Below are positions 19,530 to 28,286 of a DNA stretch of 64,000 bases, piece after piece. Below the pieces are notes generated by a model, which did not search any database, was not told the DNA's origin, and worked only from the letters and a program-made list of their open reading frames with translations. Made by a program: the position numbers and the translations under genes. Origin of the DNA: Phycisphaerales bacterium (GTDB taxonomy: Bacteria; Planctomycetota; Phycisphaerae; Phycisphaerales; UBA1924); contig JAEPOJ010000004.1 of NCBI GenBank assembly GCA_017642965.1, forward strand, positions 82,671-146,670, written 5' to 3'. Within the stretch, counting starts at the first letter, position 1. Every line of letters begins with the position of its first letter.

Positions 19530-19880
19530 TCAGGGCCCCTCGCCCTTGCGCAGAGGGACCTCAGCGAGCGAGGGCGTGCCCAGTTCATCCAAGTCCACCC
19601 CCCGCCCGTCCAGGATCGCGTCGTAGTTCGCGAGCGTCTCTTCGAATCCAAGCAGGATGTCGGACTTCTCACCCGTCCGCGTGCGGTTGGCCTCGGCGAC
19701 CTGAGCCGCCAGCGCCTGACGCATCGAGATCAGATCCTCCACCGGCATCTCTTCCAGCGCAGATCGCATATCGCGCTCCGTCACACCTGCTGAGCCTCCA
19801 GTGAACTTCAGGATGAGCACCCCCGCGATCAGCAGGAACACACACGCAACGATGACCTTGGTCGTCTGGGACTTATCCAT
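19530..19880 (-). CDS. Small single-pass membrane protein of unknown function
   Basis: A 116-residue protein with one hydrophobic segment at residues 8-26 (VIVACVFLLIAGVLILKF) and a charged, mainly helical remainder exposed to the periplasm or cytoplasm. A GGAGAGAAG ribosome site precedes the ATG at 19880. It lies 51 bases after a prepilin-like gene and 43 bases before the large metallophosphoesterase gene, all on the minus strand. A role as an accessory component of the secretion or pseudopilus machine for these exoproteins would fit, but there is no homology evidence in sight. Confidence 0.7.
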   Translation of the reverse strand: MDKSQTTKVIVACVFLLIAGVLILKFTGGSAGVTERDMRSALEEMPVEDLISMRQALAAQVAEANRTRTGEKSDILLGFEETLANYDAILDGRGVDLDELGTPSLAEVPLRKGEGP

Positions 19881-19931
19881 GCTGAACTTCTCTCCGCTGT
19901 TCGCTCGTGGTTCGCGAGCACCTGAATCTGA

Positions 19932-20810
19932 TCAGGGGTTGTAGTCTGGATCGGTGAGGCGCATCTGGTCTTCTGGATCACCCGAGTAGTAGTAACGCAG
20001 CTTGGGATCACCGTCCTCGCCGACCTGCTTACGGTTGAACTCCTCGATGTGCCCGTCCGCGAACATCGCGTGGCAGTCATCGTTGTGGCGGAAATACGCT
20101 TCTTCCCAGTAGTCCTCAAGGCCGCCGTAGCCGCTGTCGTACTGCGTGAGACCATCGAGCGCGTCGTTCCCGGTCTCCATCTGATGCTCGAACGCGTCCT
20201 GAAAGACGATCATGTCGTTCGGCCGACGCAGCTGCGAGAGCGGACGCAGGTATGAGACGCTTGAGCGGATGATGATGCCGCCGCGCCCCTCGACCTCCTT
20301 GGTCGCGTTCCGCCAAAGCCCATAGCGGGCGATCGGATCACGGTGATCGTTGTCGCTCGCACGGAGCCCGTTGAGCCCGTACGACTGGTACCGCTGCGTC
20401 TCGTAGATGAACTCAAGATCGGTCCCCCAGTACGGGTACGGGTCCATGAGCTGAAACTTCGGGTCCTCCCAGACCTCGAACGCGTCGTTGATGTACTCGT
20501 CATAGAACACACCCCAGTACGCGAACTGATCATCGGTGTCGAAGCGGGCACCGTTGAGATCAAACCGAGCGCCGTAGTTCTTCTCCTCGTTGCCCCAGCC
20601 GCGGTTGTCCTCGCGGTAGAGGTTCATCGCGAAGTCGATGGACCGCATGTTGACCTTGCACTTGAGCGTTAACGCGGCCTCGCGTGCCTGGCCGAGAGAC
20701 GGGAGCAGGATCCCGGTGAGCAGCGCGATGATCGCGATGACAACGAGCAACTCAATGAGCGTGAACGCTCGCTGCCGTATCGATGGGTGGTGGGCCGTTC
20801 TGGTCTTCAT
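19932..20810 (-). CDS. Prepilin-type (pseudopilin) protein with H-X9-DG-like motif
   Basis: A 292-residue protein with a type IV prepilin leader and N-terminal helix, [17 protein letters not shown], where cleavage and N-methylation would occur before the Phe. The C-terminal region has [19 protein letters not shown], an 'H-X9-DG'-like signature found on the very numerous DUF1559-like pseudopilins of planctomycetes. These proteins are thought to form part of type II secretion-like pseudopili; their exact function is unknown. A GGGAGAAG site precedes the ATG. It is placed between dockerin-type jelly-roll genes and the phosphoesterase genes, on the same strand. Confidence 0.88.
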   Translation of the reverse strand: MKTRTAHHPSIRQRAFTLIELLVVIAIIALLTGILLPSLGQAREAALTLKCKVNMRSIDFAMNLYREDNRGWGNEEKNYGARFDLNGARFDTDDQFAYWGVFYDEYINDAFEVWEDPKFQLMDPYPYWGTDLEFIYETQRYQSYGLNGLRASDNDHRDPIARYGLWRNATKEVEGRGGIIIRSSVSYLRPLSQLRRPNDMIVFQDAFEHQMETGNDALDGLTQYDSGYGGLEDYWEEAYFRHNDDCHAMFADGHIEEFNRKQVGEDGDPKLRYYYSGDPEDQMRLTDPDYNP

Positions 20811-20862
20811 CGTTTCTTCTCCCAGAAGTGTTGGGCTTGTGGAGTTGGTTTCTGGTCAAGTC

Positions 20863-20888
20863 CCCGGCGCCGGTGCCCCAGCGCCGGG
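20863..20888. other. Intercistronic stem-loop
   Basis: An 8-bp perfect GC-only stem (CCCGGCGC / GCGCCGGG) with a 10-base loop lies between the two minus-strand genes for the jelly-roll protein and the pseudopilin. There is no T run on either side, so it may be an mRNA-stabilising or attenuating structure rather than a terminator. Confidence 0.5.
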
Positions 20889-20912
20889 TGATGTGGTTTC
20901 ACTCAGGGAGCA

Positions 20913-22040
20913 TCACGGGCAGCCCGTGTTGAACCCCTGGAGGAAGATGGAGACATCGAAGAAGTTCAGCAGGCCATCGCCGTTGAAGTCAACATCGATC
21001 GGGTTGTCGACAACAATGCGGATCGCGTTCTCGGAGTCACGCGAGCCGGCGCTGTTGTTGGCCACCGCCTTGACCCAGTAGATCCCGTTGGGGATGCCGG
21101 GGATCATGTAGTCTCCGGAGGCGCTGGTGGTGCTCATCTGACGCACGTCGGTGAACCCCGCATCCTTCGCGAGGACGACGGTGTAGTCGTCAGCACCAAC
21201 CGCATCACCAACGCTGATGATCGGGCGGCCGGTCTCGTTGAAGACATCCGCGGCGATGAAGCTGTAGCCGGGCGCATTGCTCGCAGAGCCGGTGACTTCA
21301 CCACTCACCTGGACCGAATCGATGGCCCACCACCAGTCGTCCGTGCCGAGGTAGGAGAAACGGATCTCCATGCCGCTGGCCGCGGGGTTGTTGACAGCAA
21401 GACTCACGATCTCGTTGGGCGCGTCGTCCTTGTAGTTGGGGTCGGTGTCGTCCGAAACCCAGCGGAGGATCTCCTCCCACGAGCCGCCGTCGTAGCGAAC
21501 CTCGAGCACGGCGGTCTGGCTGTCTTCTGGACGCCAGGAAGAGAAGAACGAGATATTCACCGAGTTCGCGCTGACGTTGGCAAGATCGATGACGGGGGTC
21601 GTCATCATGGTGTCCATCTCGCCCTCGGAGTCCGGATCAAGCCCGTTTGCGTCGTAGTCGTCCCACTCATCTCCATCAGCGATCGCAACACCACCACGAG
21701 CCAGGCCGCCCTCACTGAGGAGCACGAAGTCGCTGCGGTCCTGGTCCCCGCAGGTCAGGTTCCACCACGCGCCATCGGCGATGTTCCAGCCCTGCCACTC
21801 GGTCACGCCGATGCCGGGCAGGTTGAAGTCGACGACCCAGCCGGCGGGAAAATCTGGGGTCCAGACGTTGTCCATGACGCCGCCTGTGCCGGTTTCAATG
21901 CCTTCCTCGACGTTCTGCCCGAGGGCGATGTCGTCGAAGTTCTCGAAGAACAGGACCTGCTGCGACTGCGCGCTGGCCGCGGCGGTCATGCCGCAGACCA
22001 TGAGCAGCGAGCCCAGGATCTTTGCTTTGTTACGGTTCAT
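20913..22040 (-). CDS. Exported jelly-roll domain protein with C-terminal GC-type dockerin half
   Basis: A 375-residue exported protein. The signal peptide (MNRNKAKILGSLLMVCGMTAAASAQ) is followed by one roughly 200-residue jelly-roll domain of the same type as in the neighbouring metallophosphoesterase (markers GVTEWQGW, DGDEWDDYD, SSWRPEDSQ, DDWWWAIDS). A fibronectin-like segment (about 240-345) comes next. The protein ends in a single dockerin-like unit FNGDGLLNFFDVSIFLQGF followed by NTGCP. No catalytic residues are recognisable; a carbohydrate- or glycoprotein-binding or structural role is likely. The jelly-roll resembles MAM/concanavalin-like domains only in layout. The ATG is preceded by AAGGAG. 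Confidence 0.82.
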   Translation of the reverse strand: MNRNKAKILGSLLMVCGMTAAASAQSQQVLFFENFDDIALGQNVEEGIETGTGGVMDNVWTPDFPAGWVVDFNLPGIGVTEWQGWNIADGAWWNLTCGDQDRSDFVLLSEGGLARGGVAIADGDEWDDYDANGLDPDSEGEMDTMMTTPVIDLANVSANSVNISFFSSWRPEDSQTAVLEVRYDGGSWEEILRWVSDDTDPNYKDDAPNEIVSLAVNNPAASGMEIRFSYLGTDDWWWAIDSVQVSGEVTGSASNAPGYSFIAADVFNETGRPIISVGDAVGADDYTVVLAKDAGFTDVRQMSTTSASGDYMIPGIPNGIYWVKAVANNSAGSRDSENAIRIVVDNPIDVDFNGDGLLNFFDVSIFLQGFNTGCP

Positions 22041-22055
22041 TGTGTCTATCTCCTT

Positions 22056-22081
22056 GCCCGATCGCTCCTTCGGGACCGGGC
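22056..22081. other. Intercistronic stem-loop next to the downstream ribosome site
   Basis: On the minus strand GCCCGGTC pairs with GATCGGGC (8 bp including one G-U) around a 10-base loop, ending directly before the AAGGAG of the 22040 gene. There is no T run. It could act as an mRNA processing or translation-control element. Confidence 0.4.
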
Positions 22082-22127
22082 TTCATGTGTGTTCGATTCA
22101 GTCATTCAGACGCTTGAGACCCACCGA

Positions 22128-23372
22128 TCAACCCTGGTTGAAGAGCTCGAGGAAGCGGGAAACATCGAAGAAGTTGAGCGTGCCGTTGGGCTGCAGATCA
22201 ACGAAGCAGTTGTTGTCCACACCGATGCGGACCACGTTCTCGCTCGTGCCCAAGTCGTTGCGTGCAATGACCTTGACCCAGTAGGCGCCGGCGAGCAGAT
22301 CGCCAGAGGCGGTCGAAAAGGACAGATCGCTCGTGGTTTCTGATACGACGACATCGTTGAAGTCCGCATCGTTCGCGAAGATGATGTCGTACTCGACCGC
22401 GTTGAGCGACTGCGACCAGCTCAGCGGGACGACAGTCGTGTCGTTGAACTGCTCGATGCTGAGATCGAACGCGCTCGGGGGCTCCACTGGCTCACCGCCC
22501 TGGCCAGCAACCTGGATGTTGTCGACCGCCCACCACCAGTCGTTGGTCGCGTCGAACATCTCGAACTGAATCTCCATTGTTGTCGCCCCCATCGGGTTGC
22601 TGATGGCGAGCTCGACGGTCTCGTTGGTCGCGTCGGGCTTGAAGTCCGGCGAGGCCGAGTCGGACTCGAAGAGCAGGACCTGCGTGAACGGGCCGCCGTC
22701 GAAGGAGACGTTGACCGCCGCCTTCTGGGTGTCCTCGGGGCGCCAGCTCGAATCGAAGCGGACGATGATGGTGTTCTCGGTCACGCCATCAACATTGATC
22801 TCGGGGGAGGTGAAGCATGTGTTGAACACTCCGGTCGAGTCCGGGTCGATGCCGAACGGGTCGTAGTCATCCCACTCGTCCGGATCGGCGACCAGCACGC
22901 GGCCCTCGCCCTTGGTGAACTCCTCCCGGAGCTGCTGGTCCGCCGAGAGCCAGAAATCCTTGGCCGCAACGGTCCAGCCCTGCCACTCGGCACAACCAAC
23001 CCCGGGCTGCGCCGCGGTCGAGCCACCAACCCCGTCCCAGTCGTAACCGAACAGCTGCGTCCAGCCGTTATAGCTCCACGTCCCATCGAACGCGGTGTTC
23101 ATGAAGTCACCACAATCGACCGTTGCAGGAACCGGCGGCTCACCGCACTCGGTGTTGATGTTTGCACCGCCGCAGATGACGCCATCACCCAGGAACGCCT
23201 CAAGGACACAATCCACGGTGCCGGTCTGAACACCCTCTTCCTGATTCACCGTCAGCGGGAACGACTCGAAGTCTTCCGAGAACAGGGTCACCAGCGGTTC
23301 GCCAGCGACAGCCGATCCCGCGGCAGCGCCCAGGAGCGCCAGCAGGACCGCTTGATTCGTCTTGATTGCCAT
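22128..23372 (-). CDS. Exported jelly-roll domain protein with truncated dockerin
   Basis: A 414-residue exported protein, paralogous to the next gene downstream. The signal peptide MAIKTNQAVLLALLGAAAGSAVAG and GGAGATC ribosome site set the start at 23372, not the 29-codon upstream extension. The jelly-roll domain (about 25-265) carries GCAEWQGW, ADPDEWDDYD, SSWRPEDTQ and DWWWAVDN; an inserted Cys-containing segment (VDCVLEAFLGDGVICGG) and a second Cys-containing loop are unique to this copy. A fibronectin-like segment precedes the C-terminal GTLNFFDVSRFLELFNQG. Unlike its four relatives in the window it stops at that Gly and lacks the final Gly-Cys, so if the Cys anchors the protein this one may be released. 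First gene of a seven-gene minus-strand run. Confidence 0.82.
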   Translation of the reverse strand: MAIKTNQAVLLALLGAAAGSAVAGEPLVTLFSEDFESFPLTVNQEEGVQTGTVDCVLEAFLGDGVICGGANINTECGEPPVPATVDCGDFMNTAFDGTWSYNGWTQLFGYDWDGVGGSTAAQPGVGCAEWQGWTVAAKDFWLSADQQLREEFTKGEGRVLVADPDEWDDYDPFGIDPDSTGVFNTCFTSPEINVDGVTENTIIVRFDSSWRPEDTQKAAVNVSFDGGPFTQVLLFESDSASPDFKPDATNETVELAISNPMGATTMEIQFEMFDATNDWWWAVDNIQVAGQGGEPVEPPSAFDLSIEQFNDTTVVPLSWSQSLNAVEYDIIFANDADFNDVVVSETTSDLSFSTASGDLLAGAYWVKVIARNDLGTSENVVRIGVDNNCFVDLQPNGTLNFFDVSRFLELFNQG

Positions 23373-23821
23373 GTGTGATCTCCAGTCTCCAGTAGCAGAA
23401 TCGCATCGGCGCACCGTGCTCAGTGCCCAGACCGACACGTTTGTGCGCTGACCATACACACCGAAATCTGAAATACATCACAGCCACGACACGAATCTGA
23501 GTCGTTAACAGCAACTTGATTTCCCCATGACAAAACGGAAATACCGCGAACAATTCGTCTTAATATTATCGTTGTTCTAAGGTTGTGTTATGGCCCACCA
23601 CGACTCCCCTGATCCAGTATCATGCCCCGCCAATCAGCAGCGGATACGACCGAGCCATCCGGGCCCCAGCCTCAGAACGCACAGAATACAAGCCAAAAGC
23701 GGCTATTCTCAGCAAGACCACAGTTGAATCGCCCCAGACACAGCGAGACGACTTATCCACAAACTCACGGCCGCCACCAAAGCACAGGCCGCACACAAGC
23801 ACCCGCTCATGGAGAGAACCG
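23373..23821. promoter_or_regulatory. Divergent control region between exoprotein genes
   Basis: A 449-base gap between the minus-strand jelly-roll gene and the plus-strand metallophosphoesterase gene. Its middle (about 23480-23600) is AT-rich. It contains three hexamers at exact 11-base spacing, TTAACA (23505), TTGATT (23516) and ATGACA (23527), which loosely recall a PhoP-type Pho box, and a TATGGT hexamer on the minus strand (23451-23456). The last 220 bases are open in the frame of the downstream gene but have no signal-peptide logic and look like untranslated leader. Confidence 0.35.
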
Positions 23822-25699
23822 ATGAATCATCTTCATAATGTGATAACAATCATATTCTGCTCATTCGCCGCCTCAGCGGCAAACGCGCACCCCGCAACAG
23901 CGCACAACAATGATCGCTTCGTATTCGGCGCAGAGTTCGATCGCGATCACGTGCACACAGACTCCGTGCACGCCGTGAGCGGCCACCATCTCCGCACCAT
24001 GGGCACCAGCTCAATCGCGACCGATGAGCTCGGTGAATCACTCGAGCTCCACGGCCCCGGGCTGGACGGCCAGGGAGCGTACGTTCTCATTGCCGATTCG
24101 GTTGACCAGTTTGGTGACATGCCAGCTCGCGAGCTGACCGTAACGTCGTGGGTCCGCATCGACGAGCCGACCCGCTGGGGAGGGATCCTCTCCGCGGTCA
24201 GCGACAACGGGGATCGCGAGAAGGGATGGGTCCTTGGCTACGACAACGACTCATTCACTTTCGGTATATCCACAACCGGAGCGGACGATGGCGATGGAGC
24301 GATGACCTATCTCAACGGCAAGACCGCGTTCGAGAGCGGGCACTGGTACATGGTCACCGCAACCTTCGATGGAGAATCAGCCCGCCTCTACGTGAACGGC
24401 AAGCTCGATGCCCAAACGACCGCTCAGCACGGCGAGATTCTTTACGAACAGCAGACCCCGATCGCGGTGGGCGCATACATCGACTCCAACGAGCTGCACA
24501 CGATGCAAGGCCGGATCCGTAATGTCTACCTCTTCGACGAAGCCATCACACCCGAGCAGATTGCTATGGAGTACGAGCGGAATAGCGTCATCGCAGAACT
24601 CCAGCCAGAATCAGAGATCCAGCTGGAGTGGACTGTCGAGCCGTTTCTTTGCTACGCAACTCAGCGATCCATCTCCGTGTTGTGCGAACTGCCCGTACCC
24701 GCCGAGGTGAGGCTCAGGTACCGCCCAGCCGTCGGAGACGTACGCGAAATCCACTCCTCAGAGAAGAGCGGCATCCACACCATCCGCATCGATGGCCTCG
24801 AGCCCGGCGAGCCGTATTACTACGAGGTGATCGCCGAGTCACCCGAGGGCACACGCGTGCAGACCGATCCCATGTCCTTTCAGACCGCAGTCGAGCGAGG
24901 CAAGGCGTTCACCTTCGTGATGATCGGCGACACCCAGTCCAACCCCGACGTCGTCAAGCGCGTGTCAGACATTGCCTGGTCGCACCGCCCGAACTTCGTC
25001 TCTATCGCCGGCGATCTCGTCACCACCGGCACGAACAAGTCACACTGGACCCACCACTTCTTCCCCAACATGCGCCCGCTCATTAACCGCGTGCCGATCT
25101 TCCCGATCCTGGGCAACCACGAGCAGAACGCCCGCCACTACTACGAGTACATGGACCTGCCCGACCCCGAGTACTACTACAGCTTCAGCTACGGCGACGC
25201 GGACTACTTCATGCTCGATTCCGAGAAGCCCATGGGCCCCGGTTCCGAGCAGTACCTCTGGCTTGAGGACAAGCTCGCCAGCTCCGACGCACGCTGGAAG
25301 TTCGTTGTCCACCACCGCCCCCCGTACAGCTCAGACGAAAACGACCACGGCAACTCATGGCTCGGCCCCACCACGCTCGGCGATCAGAATCCGCGTCAGA
25401 TGGTGCCGCTCTACGAAAAGTACGGCGTAGACATCGTGTTTAACGGTCATGTCCATGTCTATGAGCGGACCTTTCCGCTGCGTGATGGCCAGGCCGTCGA
25501 GCACAACGGGGTGATCTACATGACCATCGGCGGGGGCGGCGGTGGCCTCGAAGACTTCACCCCATTTAACCCATGGTTCGGCAGCAAGAAGGTCAGCACG
25601 CACCACATCTGCTATGTCGAGATCGTCGGCGGGCATCTGCGCATGCAGGCCATCGACGACCAGGGACGCCTCTTCGACCAGATCGAGATCCGCAAGTAA
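23822..25699 (+). CDS. Secreted LamG plus purple-acid-phosphatase-like metallophosphoesterase
   Basis: A 625-residue exported protein. GGAGAG before the ATG at 23822 and the signal peptide MNHLHNVITIIFCSFAASAANA define the start; the frame extends upstream without support. A concanavalin/LamG domain (about 65-255; GWVLGYDNDSF, ARLYVNGKLDAQ) precedes a PAP-type fibronectin domain (about 270-355) and a calcineurin-like phosphoesterase domain with MIGDTQSN, AGDLVTTG, PILGNHEQN, VVHHRPPYSS and FNGHVHVYERT. These are the two-metal ligand motifs, so the enzyme should be active on phosphate esters outside the cell. The LamG domain may bind sulfated or phosphorylated glycans. It has no dockerin. It converges on the PLC-like gene with four bases between the stops. 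Confidence 0.9.
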   Translation: MNHLHNVITIIFCSFAASAANAHPATAHNNDRFVFGAEFDRDHVHTDSVHAVSGHHLRTMGTSSIATDELGESLELHGPGLDGQGAYVLIADSVDQFGDMPARELTVTSWVRIDEPTRWGGILSAVSDNGDREKGWVLGYDNDSFTFGISTTGADDGDGAMTYLNGKTAFESGHWYMVTATFDGESARLYVNGKLDAQTTAQHGEILYEQQTPIAVGAYIDSNELHTMQGRIRNVYLFDEAITPEQIAMEYERNSVIAELQPESEIQLEWTVEPFLCYATQRSISVLCELPVPAEVRLRYRPAVGDVREIHSSEKSGIHTIRIDGLEPGEPYYYEVIAESPEGTRVQTDPMSFQTAVERGKAFTFVMIGDTQSNPDVVKRVSDIAWSHRPNFVSIAGDLVTTGTNKSHWTHHFFPNMRPLINRVPIFPILGNHEQNARHYYEYMDLPDPEYYYSFSYGDADYFMLDSEKPMGPGSEQYLWLEDKLASSDARWKFVVHHRPPYSSDENDHGNSWLGPTTLGDQNPRQMVPLYEKYGVDIVFNGHVHVYERTFPLRDGQAVEHNGVIYMTIGGGGGGLEDFTPFNPWFGSKKVSTHHICYVEIVGGHLRMQAIDDQGRLFDQIEIRK

Positions 25700-25703
25700 C
25701 GAC

Positions 25704-26726
25704 TCACTCGCCCATCGCATCGCGGCATTCGTCGAACAGACGGTACTGATCCGTCGCGATCAGGTCGACGCCCGCTTCGAGCTGCGCTTGCCAGCGCACC
25801 CGGGCCGCCTCGATCGAGCCGGTGTTATACCCGCCGCTGTACCCAAAGACCGCGCCGTCCGCCTTGGAGTGCCCGTTGATCGTGTAGAACCGGATGAAGT
25901 AACCCATCTCGTGCGCATGCTCGACGAGGGCGCGCAGCCGCTCGGCCTCCGCTGGCGTCCAATCGCCCGCACCGTTCGCTCCGCCGGCCTCGACGACGTG
26001 CCACGAGTTGTTCCACCAGCGGTGAAAGTTGTCCGCGGGTGTATCGATCATCTCGCTTGGTGGAAACTCAACGCGGGCGTGCCGCTTCTGCTCGGCGCTC
26101 ATCCCGCTTGTATCCGGCCCGCTCGCACGGCGCCGCCCGAACGCAAGGATGGGCGCGCCCTGCTCCAGATCGTCGTGAAACACACGGCGCTGGTCGGGCG
26201 TCCCGGTCAGCAGAACCATAATCGGCCCGACCTCAAGCGACCGACGCTCAGAAACAGACGCCGCACGCGGCGCAGTAGTCAGCCAGTCCTGATATCGCTG
26301 CAGCGTCCGGTGGATCGCCTCGATGTGCCCCGGCTCGTCGTCCTTGATGTCCAGATCCAGCACGATCATCGGCCAGCCATCACGCTCACCCGGATCGCTC
26401 TCCGCCCGCACAATCGATGCCTCCACATCCGCGCGCACCCGCTCGAAGAAGTGCTCCGCGAGCGAGGGCTCGCCGCCATCGAACGGGCCGTTGTGCGCCA
26501 CGATCGAGGCTGGAATGCCATCGCCATCGTGATCCGCCCAGCACAGGTCCTGCTCGATGGAGATCGGGTACCCGGTCGCCAAAGCCCGGTCGATACGCTC
26601 CACCCACATCCCGGCGTATGGATAACAGTTGTGCGCGCTCAGCAACGAACGCTCGCCCGGCTCGTACCCACCGAGCACACTCGATGACACCGCTGAAAAC
26701 ACCATCCCGATCCAGATCCTGCGCAT
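25704..26726 (-). CDS. Secreted PLC-like (TIM-barrel) phosphodiesterase
   Basis: A 340-residue exported protein with signal peptide MRRIWIGMVFSAVSSSVLGG. The segment LLSAHNCYPY near the N-terminus, SIEQDLCW about 35 residues later, VAHNGPF and then IVLDLDIKDDEP give the His/Glu-Asp/His pattern of the PLC-like phosphodiesterase superfamily that includes GDPD and PI-PLC. Late parts read FIRFYTINGHS and DLIATDQYRLF, equivalent to the last barrel strands. It is likely a hydrolase of phosphodiester head groups or of sphingomyelin-like lipids; substrate unknown. The start at ATG 26726 (AGAGG upstream) is preferred over the adjacent TTG. It is divergent from pbfA, sharing a 98-base promoter region. 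Confidence 0.75.
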   Translation of the reverse strand: MRRIWIGMVFSAVSSSVLGGYEPGERSLLSAHNCYPYAGMWVERIDRALATGYPISIEQDLCWADHDGDGIPASIVAHNGPFDGGEPSLAEHFFERVRADVEASIVRAESDPGERDGWPMIVLDLDIKDDEPGHIEAIHRTLQRYQDWLTTAPRAASVSERRSLEVGPIMVLLTGTPDQRRVFHDDLEQGAPILAFGRRRASGPDTSGMSAEQKRHARVEFPPSEMIDTPADNFHRWWNNSWHVVEAGGANGAGDWTPAEAERLRALVEHAHEMGYFIRFYTINGHSKADGAVFGYSGGYNTGSIEAARVRWQAQLEAGVDLIATDQYRLFDECRDAMGE

Positions 26727-26824
26727 CAAGGCCTCTCAATACAGTTCGTGTGAAGACTGCGCTCACGCCCGCTGGCGATCGCATGGGCAGGTACCATACA
26801 CGATCTGAGCAAGGGAGCAAGCCG

Positions 26825-28153
26825 ATGCCGCGGATCACCGAGGGCGATCAGAACCTGAGCGTGGAACGAGCGCACTGGCAGAGCGCCTCGCCCACGAACC
26901 ACACCCTCCATCGCGATACTGAGCTGTACTACCACCAGGTCCTCTCGACACCATGCCTGGATCAGATCGTGCGGGCAGAAGGTCCGTACATCTACACCGT
27001 GTCCGAGCGCCGCCTTCTTGATTTCCACGGCAACTCGGTCCACCAGCTCGGATTTGGGCACCCGAATGTGATCCGCGCGATCGAGGAGCAGATGCGATCG
27101 CTCCCCTACTGCACCCGGCGCTACACAAACGACTCCGCCGTTGAGCTCGCCGAGCGCCTTGTCGCCCACGCGCCCGGGGATCTGTGCGATCATGCGCGTG
27201 TCCTGCTCTGCCCCAGCGGTTCCGCGGCCGTCGGCATCGCGCTCAAAATCGCCCGGGCCTGCACCGGACGCCACAAGACCATCGCGTTCCACGACTCCTT
27301 CCACGGCGCCACGCTCGACGCCGCATCGCTGAGCGGCCAAAACCTCTTCCACCGCGGCATGGGCCCCATGATGCCGGGCGTCATGCACGCCCAACCACCC
27401 GCATACCCCCAATGCACCTCCTGTACGAATGCTTGCTGCAGCAATACCTGCGCCGTGCCAATCGAAGAACTGCTGGACCAGCACGACGTCGCAGCGGTCA
27501 TCGCCGAGCCCATCCGGGCGACAACCGTCCGCCTCGCCCCAATGTCCTACTGGAGGCGCATTCGCAAGGCCTGCGACGCGACCGGCACCCTGCTGATCTT
27601 CGACGAGATTCCAACCGGACTCGGGCGCTCGGGCACGCTCTGGGCCACAGAGCACACAGGCGTGACACCGGACCTGATGGTCATCGGCAAGGGGCTGGGC
27701 GGTGGGATCTTTCCGCAGGCAGCCGTTGTCGGTCGCTCAGAACTCAACGACACAGGCCCGACGCCCGTACGCGAGCTCGCGCTCGGCCACTACACGCACG
27801 AGAAGTCACCCGTCGGCGCCGCCGCGGCGATCGCCACGCTGGACACGATCATCAGCGAGCGGCTCGTGCAGCGTTCCCACGAGCTCGGCAGGGCGTGGCG
27901 CAACCGCTACGCGGACGAGTTCAACTCGATGCACTGCGTCCGTGATCTGCGCCAGGTCGGGCTTATGCTCGCGATCGAGTTGGAAGATGCAGACCACGCA
28001 GACCGCGCGATGTACGAATGCCTCCGCAAGGGCGTGAGCTACAAGGTCGGCGGCGGAAATACGCTCGTGCTCTTCCCGCCGATCAACATTGAGCAGCGAC
28101 TGCTCGACGGCGCGACGCGGGTCATCCTCGACGCGATCGTGGCGACCGCGTAG
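26825..28153 (+). CDS. pbfA: (R)-1-hydroxy-2-aminoethylphosphonate ammonia-lyase
   Basis: A 442-residue class-III PLP enzyme. It matches what I recall of PbfA, the lyase that converts (R)-1-hydroxy-2-aminoethylphosphonate to phosphonoacetaldehyde and ammonia. Matching points are the early TEGDQNLS, LSTPCLD, DFHGNSVHQLGFGHP, the CTRRYTND block, FHDSFHGATLDA and LGHYTHEKSPVG. The Schiff-base lysine is Lys289 (VIGKGLGGG). A Cys-rich insert lies at 197-209 (CTSCTNACCSNTC), of unknown meaning. AGGGAGC precedes the ATG at 26825. Context agrees: a phosphonatase-like HAD, an FAD oxidoreductase and phnCDE follow. A general class-III aminotransferase role is the alternative, but the context makes PbfA much more likely. 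Confidence 0.85.
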   Translation: MPRITEGDQNLSVERAHWQSASPTNHTLHRDTELYYHQVLSTPCLDQIVRAEGPYIYTVSERRLLDFHGNSVHQLGFGHPNVIRAIEEQMRSLPYCTRRYTNDSAVELAERLVAHAPGDLCDHARVLLCPSGSAAVGIALKIARACTGRHKTIAFHDSFHGATLDAASLSGQNLFHRGMGPMMPGVMHAQPPAYPQCTSCTNACCSNTCAVPIEELLDQHDVAAVIAEPIRATTVRLAPMSYWRRIRKACDATGTLLIFDEIPTGLGRSGTLWATEHTGVTPDLMVIGKGLGGGIFPQAAVVGRSELNDTGPTPVRELALGHYTHEKSPVGAAAAIATLDTIISERLVQRSHELGRAWRNRYADEFNSMHCVRDLRQVGLMLAIELEDADHADRAMYECLRKGVSYKVGGGNTLVLFPPINIEQRLLDGATRVILDAIVATA

Positions 28154-28286
28154 GCCTGCTGAACCAAGATTCACCCGATCTTTGCACGCCCTGAGACGCT
28201 CCACAGCATCGGCGTGGTATGGTAACTCCTGACATCGCACGCAGCCGAACACAAACGTTCTTTGCTCGGCGCCTCCCGAGAGATCT

